From CAZAGT01 sp964484515 (GTDB taxonomy: Bacteria; Desulfobacterota; DSM-4660; Desulfatiglandales; HGW-15), in assembly GCA_964484515.1 (NCBI GenBank), contig CAZAGT010000189.1, forward strand, positions 1 through 9,509: a DNA stretch of 9,509 nt, in the 5' to 3' direction. The notes beneath the pieces were generated by a model, which saw only the letters and a program-made list of their open reading frames with translations, made no database searches and was not told the DNA's origin. Below are positions 1 through 5,654 of this stretch, one piece after another. Each line of letters begins with the position of its first letter. Within the stretch, counting starts at the first letter, position 1. A program made the translations under genes and the position numbers.

Positions 1-59
1 GTATGAAACTTAGCTTTACCGGCGCCACCAGGATGTCCCCCACCGAAGTGCGGGGTGCC

Positions 60-338
60 TCACCGCGACCGTTTTTCTCCGGTTTCCGCGACTACATCGT
101 GGGACAGCTCCTGCGCCAGTTCAACCCATAAAACATCGTTTAGTTTCATCAACTGATTTCGCAGGTGATCGATGGGCCGTTTGCTATGCACGGACACCCG
201 AACCGTGAGTGTTCGCCTGTCTGAGCTTGCCTCCATGTTCAGAGACCGCAGCTCGAACTGCCGATGCCTGACGACCCTTAATAGACGCTCCAGGGCGGCC
301 GGCCGGGCCTCCGCTTGGAGATAAACCGTGTAGTTCAT
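60..338 (-). CDS. ilvM: Acetolactate synthase II small (regulatory) subunit, ACT domain
   Basis: A 92-residue protein that would partner IlvG in the first common step of branched-chain amino acid synthesis. The segment LERLLRVVRHRQFELRSLNM (residues 17-36) closely matches the conserved N-terminal half of enterobacterial IlvM, and the whole length corresponds to one ACT domain (E. coli IlvM is 87 residues). It is much shorter than the IlvN/IlvH type of small subunit. The start is set by a strong ribosome-binding site, GGAGG at 346-350, seven bases before the ATG and inside the end of ilvG. The ATG overlaps the ilvG stop as ATGA, which indicates translational coupling and equimolar subunit production. 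The 59 bases downstream to the window edge hold a short possible stem (CCCC/GGGG at 38-55) but no T run, so the operon may continue beyond the window. Family assignment is confident. Confidence 0.9.
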   Translation of the reverse strand: MNYTVYLQAEARPAALERLLRVVRHRQFELRSLNMEASSDRRTLTVRVSVHSKRPIDHLRNQLMKLNDVLWVELAQELSHDVVAETGEKRSR

Positions 339-1981
339 GCCGTTTCCTCCAGCAATTCATCGTTTGCGGCACCCGGTGGTACCAGGGGCCATACGTTCTT
401 TTCGGGTTCGATGGTTACGTGCAGGAGATATGCTTCCTTGGTCCTGAGCAGATCTTCGAGGGCCGGTAATACATCAGGCATACGGTCAACATGCCGCCCT
501 CGGATCTGAAATACCTGGGCGAGTTCGACAAAATCTGGGTTGTCGGATAAGTCGGTTTCACTGTAGCGTCCATCGAAGAACAGCTCTTGCCATTGCCTGA
601 CCATCCCAAGCCGCTGGTTGTCCATGACAATGATCTTGATCGGCAAGTTGTATCGTTTGATCGTGGCGAGCTCTTGGACGTTCATCATGAACGAGCCATC
701 GCCACTGATATTGATGACGGGGGCTTGAGGTCGGGCCATCTGTGCACCAACGGCGGTGGGCAGGCCGAACCCCATGGCACCTAACCCGCCACTGCTCAAG
801 TGGTTTGTGGGCCGATCAAAGATCATGTGCTGAGCAACCCACATCTGGTGCTGGCCAACATCCGTGCAGACAATCGTCTCCTTGTCCATCGTTTCAGAAA
901 GCAGCCTCAAGAAGGAGGGAGCGTGGATCGATTCCCCTTCCTGTGTATAGGCCCAGGCGTGGCGGCTCTTAAGGTCGCTGCATTCGCCGCGCCACGCCGA
1001 GATATCCAGCATCCTCCCCAGACGCGGCAAGCTGTCGCCAAGACTACCCAGCAGGCCCACATCCGCCTTGCGGCGCTTATTGACTTCAGCAGCGTCAACG
1101 TCCAAGTGAATGATCTTGGCGTTCGGCGCAAAGGCGCCGAGCCTGCCGGTCACGCGGTCGTCAAATCTGGCGCCGATGCAGATCAGGAGATCGGCCCCCT
1201 GGACCGCCCTGTTCGCGGCCGGGTTTCCGTGCATACCGAGAAACCCCAAAAAGTAAGGATCGTCCGGCGAGACGGTCCCGATCCCCTTCAGCGTCGTGAC
1301 ACTGGGCATCTGGGTTTTGTCTAGAAAAGACCGCAGTTGCTCGACCGCCCCCGCTAGGGTGACGCCCCCGCCAACATAAGCAACCGGCCTTTCAGCACTG
1401 GTAAGCAATACCCGCGCTGCCTGCAACAGGCCGAGATCCAGAGTCTCTTTGTCCTCAGCGATCTTGAGGGCCGGTTTGAAGTCCGCCTCCGCCAATTGAA
1501 TATCCTTCGGGATATCGACGAGCACCGGACCCGGCCGCCCGTCAGTGGCAACCTGGAAGGCCTCCTGAAGGATTCCGTTCACGTCATCAGGGGTGGTGAT
1601 GAGGTAGCTGTGTTTAGTGACACTCAACGAAAGGCCCAAGGCATCCACTTCCTGGAAGGCATCGGTGCCGATGTCGGTTGTAGGTGCCTGGCCGGTGATG
1701 GCTACGACGGGAACGGAATCGAGGAGGGCGTCGGCGAGTCCGGTAAGGAGATTGGTCACGCCAGGCCCCGAGGTGGCCAGACAGACTCCAGGCTTGCCGC
1801 TTGCACGGGCGTAACCACCGGCTGCAAAGGCCGCCCCCTGTTCATGCCGGCACAGCACGTGTCGCAGATCACTACCGTGAAGGGCGTCGTAAATCGGCAT
1901 GATCGAACCCCCCGGGTATCCAAAAACGGTCTCTACCTGTTGTTGTCGGAGTATTCTAATAATCAGGTCCGCCACTCTCAT
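335..1981 (-). CDS. ilvG: Acetolactate synthase II large (catalytic) subunit
   Basis: A 548-residue thiamine-diphosphate enzyme that condenses pyruvate with pyruvate or 2-oxobutyrate to acetohydroxy acids, precursors of Val/Leu and Ile. The length is the same as E. coli IlvG. Visible landmarks are the N-terminal TPP domain with GYPGG (21-25), the catalytic glutamate E47 in CRHEQGAA, ATSGPGVTNLLTGLADALLDS (about 69-89), GTDAFQEVD (105-113), the central-domain ARFDDRVTG (271-279), and the C-terminal TPP/Mg motif starting GDGSFMMN (427-434) and ending in MDN (453-455). The tail VWPLVPPGA is typical of IlvG. The start ATG at 1981 is preceded by AAAGGAGCC with eight bases spacing. It is followed by ilvM with a 4-base overlap. 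Resemblance throughout is to the enterobacterial AHAS II pair rather than to IlvB or IlvI. Expression is probably controlled by the upstream isoleucine attenuator. Confidence 0.95.
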   Translation of the reverse strand: MRVADLIIRILRQQQVETVFGYPGGSIMPIYDALHGSDLRHVLCRHEQGAAFAAGGYARASGKPGVCLATSGPGVTNLLTGLADALLDSVPVVAITGQAPTTDIGTDAFQEVDALGLSLSVTKHSYLITTPDDVNGILQEAFQVATDGRPGPVLVDIPKDIQLAEADFKPALKIAEDKETLDLGLLQAARVLLTSAERPVAYVGGGVTLAGAVEQLRSFLDKTQMPSVTTLKGIGTVSPDDPYFLGFLGMHGNPAANRAVQGADLLICIGARFDDRVTGRLGAFAPNAKIIHLDVDAAEVNKRRKADVGLLGSLGDSLPRLGRMLDISAWRGECSDLKSRHAWAYTQEGESIHAPSFLRLLSETMDKETIVCTDVGQHQMWVAQHMIFDRPTNHLSSGGLGAMGFGLPTAVGAQMARPQAPVINISGDGSFMMNVQELATIKRYNLPIKIIVMDNQRLGMVRQWQELFFDGRYSETDLSDNPDFVELAQVFQIRGRHVDRMPDVLPALEDLLRTKEAYLLHVTIEPEKNVWPLVPPGAANDELLEETA

Positions 1982-2303
1982 GATATTGGCTCCTTTGGAT
2001 CACGTAAGACTCTTGGTCTGTGACGTCTACTCGACGTGTGAAGATGCTTCCAGGTCCCCGGAGGATGGTCTCTGGATAGCGCGCAACCGGCCTGACTCCC
2101 AACGTCGCTTGATGCACCCGTGTTGACAATCTCTGGCCCATAGGCGCAGATGATTCTTTTCACCGGAGCCTCTTGGCCCCGCACCACCGAACGAGCCCTA
2201 ATACTATTTGGCGCAGTTTCACATAGCACTCAGGAGGTGGTTGCCGGTCGTAAGAGATTATCCTCCGTAGGGACCGTTAAGAGAACCTGGTTGCGACCGC
2301 CAC
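1982..2303 (-). other. Long untranslated stretch between ilv attenuator and ilvG
   Basis: About 320 nt of transcribed leader separates the attenuator terminator from the ilvG start codon. I recognise no conserved RNA family here. A T-box was looked for and the conserved anti-sequence was not found. Small features are an ACGTC/GACGT inverted repeat at 2023-2037 and the ilvG ribosome-binding site (AGGAG at 1990-1994). An open frame spanning it (ending at 1978) resembles no known protein and runs into ilvG, so I treat it as noncoding. A second control element or internal promoter is possible but not demonstrated. Confidence 0.5.
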
Positions 2304-2333
2304 AAAAAACCCCCGAACCTTGCGGCGCGGGGG
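2304..2333 (-). terminator. Intrinsic terminator of the ilv attenuator
   Basis: On the minus strand the arm CCCCCGCGCC (2333-2324), a GCAA tetraloop (2323-2320) and the arm GGTTCGGGGG (2319-2310) form a stem interrupted by one C/T mismatch and one G/T wobble, followed immediately by six T residues (2309-2304). It begins 23 nt after the leader peptide stop codon, the spacing expected for attenuation. Its 5' arm can pair instead with a G-rich segment inside the leader reading frame. Confidence 0.88.
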
Positions 2334-2379
2334 TCGTGGTGTCAAAGGGATCGGAACTAAACCGACGGTCCCCCCCGCG
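2326..2379 (-). promoter_or_regulatory. Alternative antiterminator pairing of the ilv attenuator
   Basis: The segment CGCGGGGG (2379-2372, minus strand) lies just downstream of the four Ile codons of the leader peptide. It is perfectly complementary over 8 bp to CCCCCGCG (2333-2326), which is the 5' half of the terminator stem. The two structures are therefore mutually exclusive. A ribosome halted on the Ile codons (2398-2387) would leave most of the G-rich segment free to sequester the terminator arm. A ribosome that reaches the stop at 2357 would cover it and allow termination. The pairing is read directly from the sequence; the mechanism is inferred from classical amino acid biosynthetic attenuators. 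Confidence 0.75.
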
Positions 2380-2452
2380 GCGATCGGATAATAATAATCG
2401 CCCCGTAATTGGGAATCGTAATTCCGGCTATGTTCCGTCGCATGGTTTTCAT
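2357..2452 (-). CDS. ilv operon leader peptide (Ile-rich attenuator peptide)
   Basis: A 31-codon minus-strand frame with ATG at 2452-2450 and TAG at 2359-2357. Seven of its 31 residues are isoleucine, including four in a row in AIIIIRSPRGG (codons 19-22, read ATT ATT ATT ATC). There is no leucine and only one valine, at the last codon. It sits between a good promoter and a terminator upstream of acetolactate synthase, so it plays the role of IlvL in E. coli, although the sequences do not align beyond the Ile run. No clear Shine-Dalgarno precedes the ATG. A second in-frame ATG (2443-2441) or a GTG (2461-2459) could be the real start, and neither changes the Ile run. It is expected to be a cis-acting sensor of charged isoleucyl-tRNA rather than a functional protein. 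Confidence 0.85.
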   Translation of the reverse strand: MKTMRRNIAGITIPNYGAIIIIRSPRGGPSV

Positions 2453-2506
2453 GGATAGCACGAATTGCGTTGATGACTCGATTTATGCTTTTAAAGACGA
2501 CACGAT

Positions 2507-2535
2507 AAACTAACGGATCGAAGCGCGCTTGTCAA
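2507..2535 (-). promoter_or_regulatory. Sigma-70-type promoter of the ilv operon
   Basis: On the minus strand a perfect -35 hexamer TTGACA (2535-2530) is followed after exactly 17 bases by TAGTTT (2512-2507), which keeps the key T1, A2 and T6 of the -10 consensus. Transcription would begin near 2500, giving about 48 nt before the leader peptide ATG. The same -10 hexamer with the same spacing occurs in the proposed mnmA promoter. Confidence 0.75.
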
Positions 2536-2592
2536 TTCATTTTCCAACAAAATGCTGTTGTTCCTATTCTGGCTCTTCGTTTGAAAGTAGGT

Positions 2593-2612
2593 TTCTTTTG
2601 TGACCAAAAGAA
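2593..2612. repeat. Perfect inverted repeat upstream of the ilv promoter
   Basis: Arms TTCTTTTG (2593-2600) and CAAAAGAA (2605-2612) are perfectly complementary, with a TGAC loop. It lies about 60 bases upstream of the ilv -35 hexamer and 140 bases beyond the 3' end of the M42 gene. There is no T run suited to a terminator. It may be a remnant of a dispersed repeat; an upstream regulatory site is the alternative. Confidence 0.5.
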
Positions 2613-2634
2613 CAAAGAAGATGTCCAAATACGC

Positions 2635-2660
2635 GTCACTTCGGCTTTCGCCGTAGTGAC
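2635..2660. repeat. REP-like hairpin
   Basis: Arms GTCACT/AGTGAC (6 bp) and CGGC/GCCG (4 bp) are separated by one T/T mismatch and closed by a TTTC (GAAA on the other strand) loop. The pattern resembles the widespread extragenic palindromes of the type GTCATTCCGGC-GAAA-GCCGGAATGAC found in many bacteria. It lies in the 3' gap after the M42 gene and could stabilise or end that transcript, although no T run follows on either strand. Confidence 0.65.
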
Positions 2661-2751
2661 AAGAAGGGCAAATCTCAGATCTCCTCATGGAACACCTGGT
2701 TTCATATTCGATCAACCTGACCGGTCCCATGGCCTGCGGCGACGTAGAAAA

Positions 2752-3909
2752 CTACTCATCCGCCTCGACGTCCACGAAGCGAAGATCAAAGTCGGGTCCG
2801 ATTGCCGGCAAGGCGTTTGCCAGCAAATCGATGGTGGCTTGAATGTCATGCATCGAGACAACTTCAATCGGTCCGTGCGTGTAGCGCGAGGGGATCTTGA
2901 CGGTGATCGAAGGCACTCCGTCGCCTGCAAATTGGACCGCGGCCGCATCCGAGGTAATGTTGGGCATACTCCCTTCAATCTGATAAGGGATCTTGTTTTT
3001 CTGGGCCACTTCACCCAGGAATCCAACCAGGCGCGGATGGCCGAAGAGACCTGCGCCGGTGCGAAAGCTCTGGTCGCTGACGGAGAGTCCGGGTCCGCTC
3101 CGAAGCGATCCGGCTGCCTCAGAGAACGTCGTCGACGGCATGGGTGAGCCTCCGCTTGGATCACCCGCCTGGGAGATGGTGGCATCGATCCCGATACATA
3201 TGTCCGGTCTAATCCGATCACCGGCCTGGCGAGCGCCCCGTAACCCCACCTCCTCCTGTACCGCGGCCACAAAGACAAGGGTCGCTGCCGGCTTCTTTCC
3301 CGTTGCTTTGACTCGTTTCAGTACTTCAACGAGAACCAGGCATCCGACCTTGTCGTCCAGCGAGCGACCGGTCACGAGGCCGGTTGACGCATCGCCCAGC
3401 CACGCGAGGTCACGGTCGAAGGTCACCTGTTGGCCGGGTGCGATACCCATCGCCGTTGCCTCCGCAAGGGAGGACGCGCCCACGTCGATGAAGAGTGCAT
3501 CCGTCCCCGGCACAGCGGTTCCAAGCGGGGTGTTGTAGGCCAGGTGGCCGGGTTTGCTGGCGACAACGCCGATTCGAGGGCCTTGCGGGGTCATGACGAA
3601 AACCCGTTGGGCATAGATGAGATTCGGGGGCACTGATCCGATGCTGTCGAAGCGGACAAAGCCGGACTCTTCAATCCAGCTCGTGATCATGCCGACGGAG
3701 TCGCTATGGGCCGGGAGCATGATTTGAAAGCTCTCCGAGGACCCGATGAGGTACACGTAGAGATTGCCGAAATAGTCTATTTCGATTCGGTCCGCAAAGG
3801 CCTTGAATTCCCCGTGGAGCCTTTTCACGATCGCTTGTTCAAAACCCGAGGTTGAAGGGGGCTCCGTCAGGTCCTTCAGTCTGCGGAAAAGCTCTGCAAA
3901 ATCACTCAT
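2752..3909 (-). CDS. M42-family metallo-aminopeptidase
   Basis: A 385-residue cytoplasmic dinuclear metallopeptidase of the M42 (glutamyl aminopeptidase / deblocking aminopeptidase, TET) family, expected to trim N-terminal residues from short peptides. Likely metal and catalytic residues are in place: H68 and D70 in PAHSDSVGM, D185/D186 in SLDDKVGC (usually DDR or DNR), the E219-E220 pair in VQEEVGLRGA, D242 in GIDAT, and H345 in SRYTHGPIE. The region 290-350 (HPRLVGFL through THGPIEVV) follows the family closely, including TSDAAA at 319-324. AHSDSVG differs from the common AHMDEIG, so substrate preference may differ. The start is supported by AGAGGA (3917-3922) seven bases upstream. It is a single gene, divergent from mnmA. 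A -10-like TATAAA lies at 3940-3945 (minus strand) without a convincing -35. Precise substrate is unknown. Confidence 0.88.
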   Translation of the reverse strand: MSDFAELFRRLKDLTEPPSTSGFEQAIVKRLHGEFKAFADRIEIDYFGNLYVYLIGSSESFQIMLPAHSDSVGMITSWIEESGFVRFDSIGSVPPNLIYAQRVFVMTPQGPRIGVVASKPGHLAYNTPLGTAVPGTDALFIDVGASSLAEATAMGIAPGQQVTFDRDLAWLGDASTGLVTGRSLDDKVGCLVLVEVLKRVKATGKKPAATLVFVAAVQEEVGLRGARQAGDRIRPDICIGIDATISQAGDPSGGSPMPSTTFSEAAGSLRSGPGLSVSDQSFRTGAGLFGHPRLVGFLGEVAQKNKIPYQIEGSMPNITSDAAAVQFAGDGVPSITVKIPSRYTHGPIEVVSMHDIQATIDLLANALPAIGPDFDLRFVDVEADE

Positions 3910-4026
3910 GATAGAATCCTCTTCTTATTCGCATTGCTGTTTATAGGGATCTGCCGTCGTTGGACCTGAGGTTCCTTTTAAAGACTTTCCCTCCTTTTCT
4001 CAAGCTTCATCTGGCGCGGTTTTGCA

Positions 4027-4042
4027 GGGTACCCCTATAGGG
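4027..4042. promoter_or_regulatory. Overlapping palindromes, possible operator
   Basis: GGGTACCC (4027-4034) overlaps CCCTATAGGG (4033-4042), each a perfect palindrome. The combined core TACCCCTATAGGG resembles the pseudo-palindromic operators of the CsoR/CstR repressor family (TACCCC..GGGGTA type), although the right half lacks the closing GTA. It lies between the two divergent promoters. No regulator gene is present in the window, so the assignment is tentative. Confidence 0.25.
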
Positions 4043-4073
4043 AGACTTTTCGCCAGGGACTTGCCTTCACGTA

Positions 4074-4102
4074 TTGATTTTGTCAGGCCAGGGGGGTAGT
4101 TT
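4074..4102 (+). promoter_or_regulatory. Probable sigma-70-type promoter of mnmA
   Basis: TTGATT (4074-4079), a 17-base spacer and TAGTTT (4097-4102) form a plausible promoter directed at mnmA. The -10 hexamer and spacing are the same as in the proposed ilv promoter. The start codon lies about 140 bases downstream. Confidence 0.5.
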
Positions 4103-4242
4103 TAAGGACCCAAGGCAAAAAGAATCACATCGTGGAGGCTTCCTGGTTGCCGTGCTAGAACCGGTTCAAAAGAATAGCATTGGATGCTGTTCGAGACGAA
4201 CATGGTGCCTCATCCAATGGCTGAAAGCGAAAAATCCCAACA

Positions 4243-5352
4243 ATGGATACGATGAAGATCGGTAGAAACAACAGGACTGTATTGGTGGGCCTGAGCGGCG
4301 GCGTAGATTCAGCCGTTGCCGCTGCTCTCCTGAAAGAGAAGGGATACGATGCCATCGGGATTACTATGAAGGTCTATGACGGCTCCGTTTCCTTCAACGA
4401 GGGTGCCAAACACGCCTGCTTCGGCCCTGGGGAAGAGGAAGATATCGAGAGTGCCGCAGCCGTCTGTCAGGTGCTGGGAATCCCCTTCCATGTCATCGAC
4501 CTGCGAGCAGAGTATCGGGCCCACGTCCTAGAGTACTTCAGGAGCGAATACCTCTCCGGGCGGACACCGAACCCATGCATCGTGTGTAATCAGCGCCTCA
4601 AGTTCGGATTCCTACGGGAGAAGGCAAATGAAGCGGGCATCGATTTCGACTTCTTTGCGACCGGCCACTACGCCCGCATCGAGAACATGGGCGGACGGTG
4701 GTTACTCAAAAGGGCGGTAGATCGGGCCAAGGACCAATCCTATTTCCTGCATGCCCTGACTCCCGATCAGCTCTGCCAGACGTTGCTCCCTCTCGGAGAG
4801 TACACAAAGTCTGAGGTCCGCGCCCTGGCGCGGTCGCGGGGCTTTCAAAACGCGGACCGTGCGGAAAGCCAAGATTTCATGCCGGACGGGGACTATGCTC
4901 CACTTTTCGACAAAGAAGATATCCAGGAAGGCGACATCGTTGACGAAGCTGGTAATGTCCTCGGAAGACATCGCGGCATTGTCCACTACACCGTTGGACA
5001 ACGCAAGGGTCTCGGAATCGCCGCAGCTGAGCCACTCTATGTGATAGGGATCGATGCAAAACACCATCGGATTGTGGTCGGCAACAAGCAGAGGGTCTTC
5101 GCACGCGGCCTGGTCGTCACGGATCTGAACCTGATTGCGGTCGAGAGACTTGATCGACCCTACGACCTGGACGTGAAAATAAGGCTGAATCACAAAGGAG
5201 CGGCGGCCACGGCCTCTCCGCTGGATAACGGGAAAGTCGAGATCCTTTTCCGGGAGCCTCAACTGGCGGTGACACCCGGACAGAGTGCGGTCCTCTACGC
5301 CGAGGACACCGTGGTCGGGGGCGGTGTTATCGAGCGTGCGATTCAAGATTAG
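4243..5352 (+). CDS. mnmA: tRNA-specific 2-thiouridylase MnmA, atypical active site
   Basis: A 369-residue enzyme (E. coli MnmA is 368) that activates U34 of Lys/Glu/Gln tRNAs with ATP and replaces the 2-oxygen with sulfur. It shows the PP-loop SGGVDS (18-23), GRTPNPC..CN (106-116), ATGHYARI (139-146), KDQSYFL (163-169), HYTVGQRKGLGI (248-259) and a C-terminal beta-barrel. Two active-site differences stand out. The aspartate of the usual NPDxxC motif is C112, giving a CxxC (C112, C115). The second catalytic cysteine, normally in SQ(D/G)ICFI, is absent: the sequence reads ESQDFMPDGDY (208-218), as if two residues (IC) were lost. Other cysteines are C59, C75 and C178. The start could be M1 (4243) or M4 (4252); neither has a strong ribosome-binding site. 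The gene is divergent from the M42 peptidase and convergent with putA. Confidence 0.9.
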   Translation: MDTMKIGRNNRTVLVGLSGGVDSAVAAALLKEKGYDAIGITMKVYDGSVSFNEGAKHACFGPGEEEDIESAAAVCQVLGIPFHVIDLRAEYRAHVLEYFRSEYLSGRTPNPCIVCNQRLKFGFLREKANEAGIDFDFFATGHYARIENMGGRWLLKRAVDRAKDQSYFLHALTPDQLCQTLLPLGEYTKSEVRALARSRGFQNADRAESQDFMPDGDYAPLFDKEDIQEGDIVDEAGNVLGRHRGIVHYTVGQRKGLGIAAAEPLYVIGIDAKHHRIVVGNKQRVFARGLVVTDLNLIAVERLDRPYDLDVKIRLNHKGAAATASPLDNGKVEILFREPQLAVTPGQSAVLYAEDTVVGGGVIERAIQD

Positions 5353-5355
5353 GCA

Positions 5356-5486
5356 GAGGCTGTCGGAAAACGGCTATCTTCCGTTCGACATGCCGTTCAA
5401 GAGGCTCACGGTCCTGAGCAGAGTCGAAGGACTCACAACCCTGAGCAATGCCGAAGGGCTGGATTACCCTCATCCCTCGTCACTGC
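5356..5486 (+). repeat. Dispersed intergenic repeat, copy A
   Basis: The element opens with GAGGCTGTCGGAAAACG (5356-5372) and closes with CTCATCCCTCGTCACTGC (5469-5486). Both words recur exactly and in the same order in copy B at 8691-8743, on the other side of putA. A hairpin with arms AACGGC (5369-5374) and GCCGTT (5392-5397) follows the opening word. The interior then carries a 27-base tandem pair absent from copy B. It contains no transposase frame, so it is a non-autonomous or REP/MITE-like repeat. Confidence 0.75.
5405..5458 (+). repeat. 27-base imperfect tandem duplication
   Basis: Units 5405-5431 and 5432-5458 match at 20 of 27 positions. Each starts CTCAC and contains CCTGAGCA, then CGAAGG. 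Each unit can fold on itself through CCT/AGG-type ends (GTCCT with AGGAC in unit 1, CCCT with AGGG in unit 2). On the minus strand the units read as CCTTCG..GCTCAGG, a word common in bacterial extragenic repeats. Confidence 0.7.
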
Positions 5487-5654
5487 GGCGTGTGCAAGAG
5501 GCAGGAGGTCCGAGGTAAGGGAAGATAAGACTCTTTAGATGCTTTCCTGTATGCCTCCAACCTCCAACCCGACACCTTGGGATCTTGAGCCCATTGCACC
5601 GGATTTATTCCCGATGAGGACGGCGAAAAAGAGCCCTTTACTAGACGTGCCGCC

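Larger units (their letters stand above)
3910..4242. other. Divergent intergenic region between M42 gene and mnmA
   Basis: This 333-base region serves two outward-facing genes. It contains the M42 ribosome-binding site and a TATAAA box (3940-3945, minus strand), a pair of overlapping GC palindromes (4027-4042) and a likely plus-strand promoter (4074-4102). From 4103 to 4242, about 140 nt would form the mnmA 5' leader. I recognise no riboswitch or small gene in it. Confidence 0.5.
5353..5654. other. Convergent intergenic region mnmA-putA
   Basis: The first half is a repeat element (5356-5486) with a 27-base tandem duplication inside. From 5487 to 5654 I see no gene and no convincing intrinsic terminator for either converging gene. 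Confidence 0.6.

Noticed and set aside
3..131. Plus-strand frame of 42 codons at the left edge
   Set aside because: It overlaps the conserved 3' end of ilvM in antisense and shows no recognisable features.
800..1324. Long plus-strand frame opposite ilvG (174 codons), with others opposite M42 and putA
   Set aside because: They lie antisense within strongly conserved genes and arise from GC-rich codon use in the true frame.
1978..2229. Minus-strand open frame of 83 codons between attenuator and ilvG
   Set aside because: No recognisable domain, composition unlike the neighbouring proteins, and it ends inside the ilvG start. It is more likely untranslated leader.
1982..2303. T-box riboswitch upstream of ilvG
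   Set aside because: The minus strand contains GGTGGTGCGG near 2180, which vaguely recalls a T-box sequence, but the conserved AGGGTGG.ACCGCG core and a following terminator are missing.
2491..2730. Minus-strand open frame of 79 codons downstream of the M42 gene
   Set aside because: It reads through both inverted repeats and the ilv promoter. The protein resembles translated repeat sequence, so I do not call it a gene.
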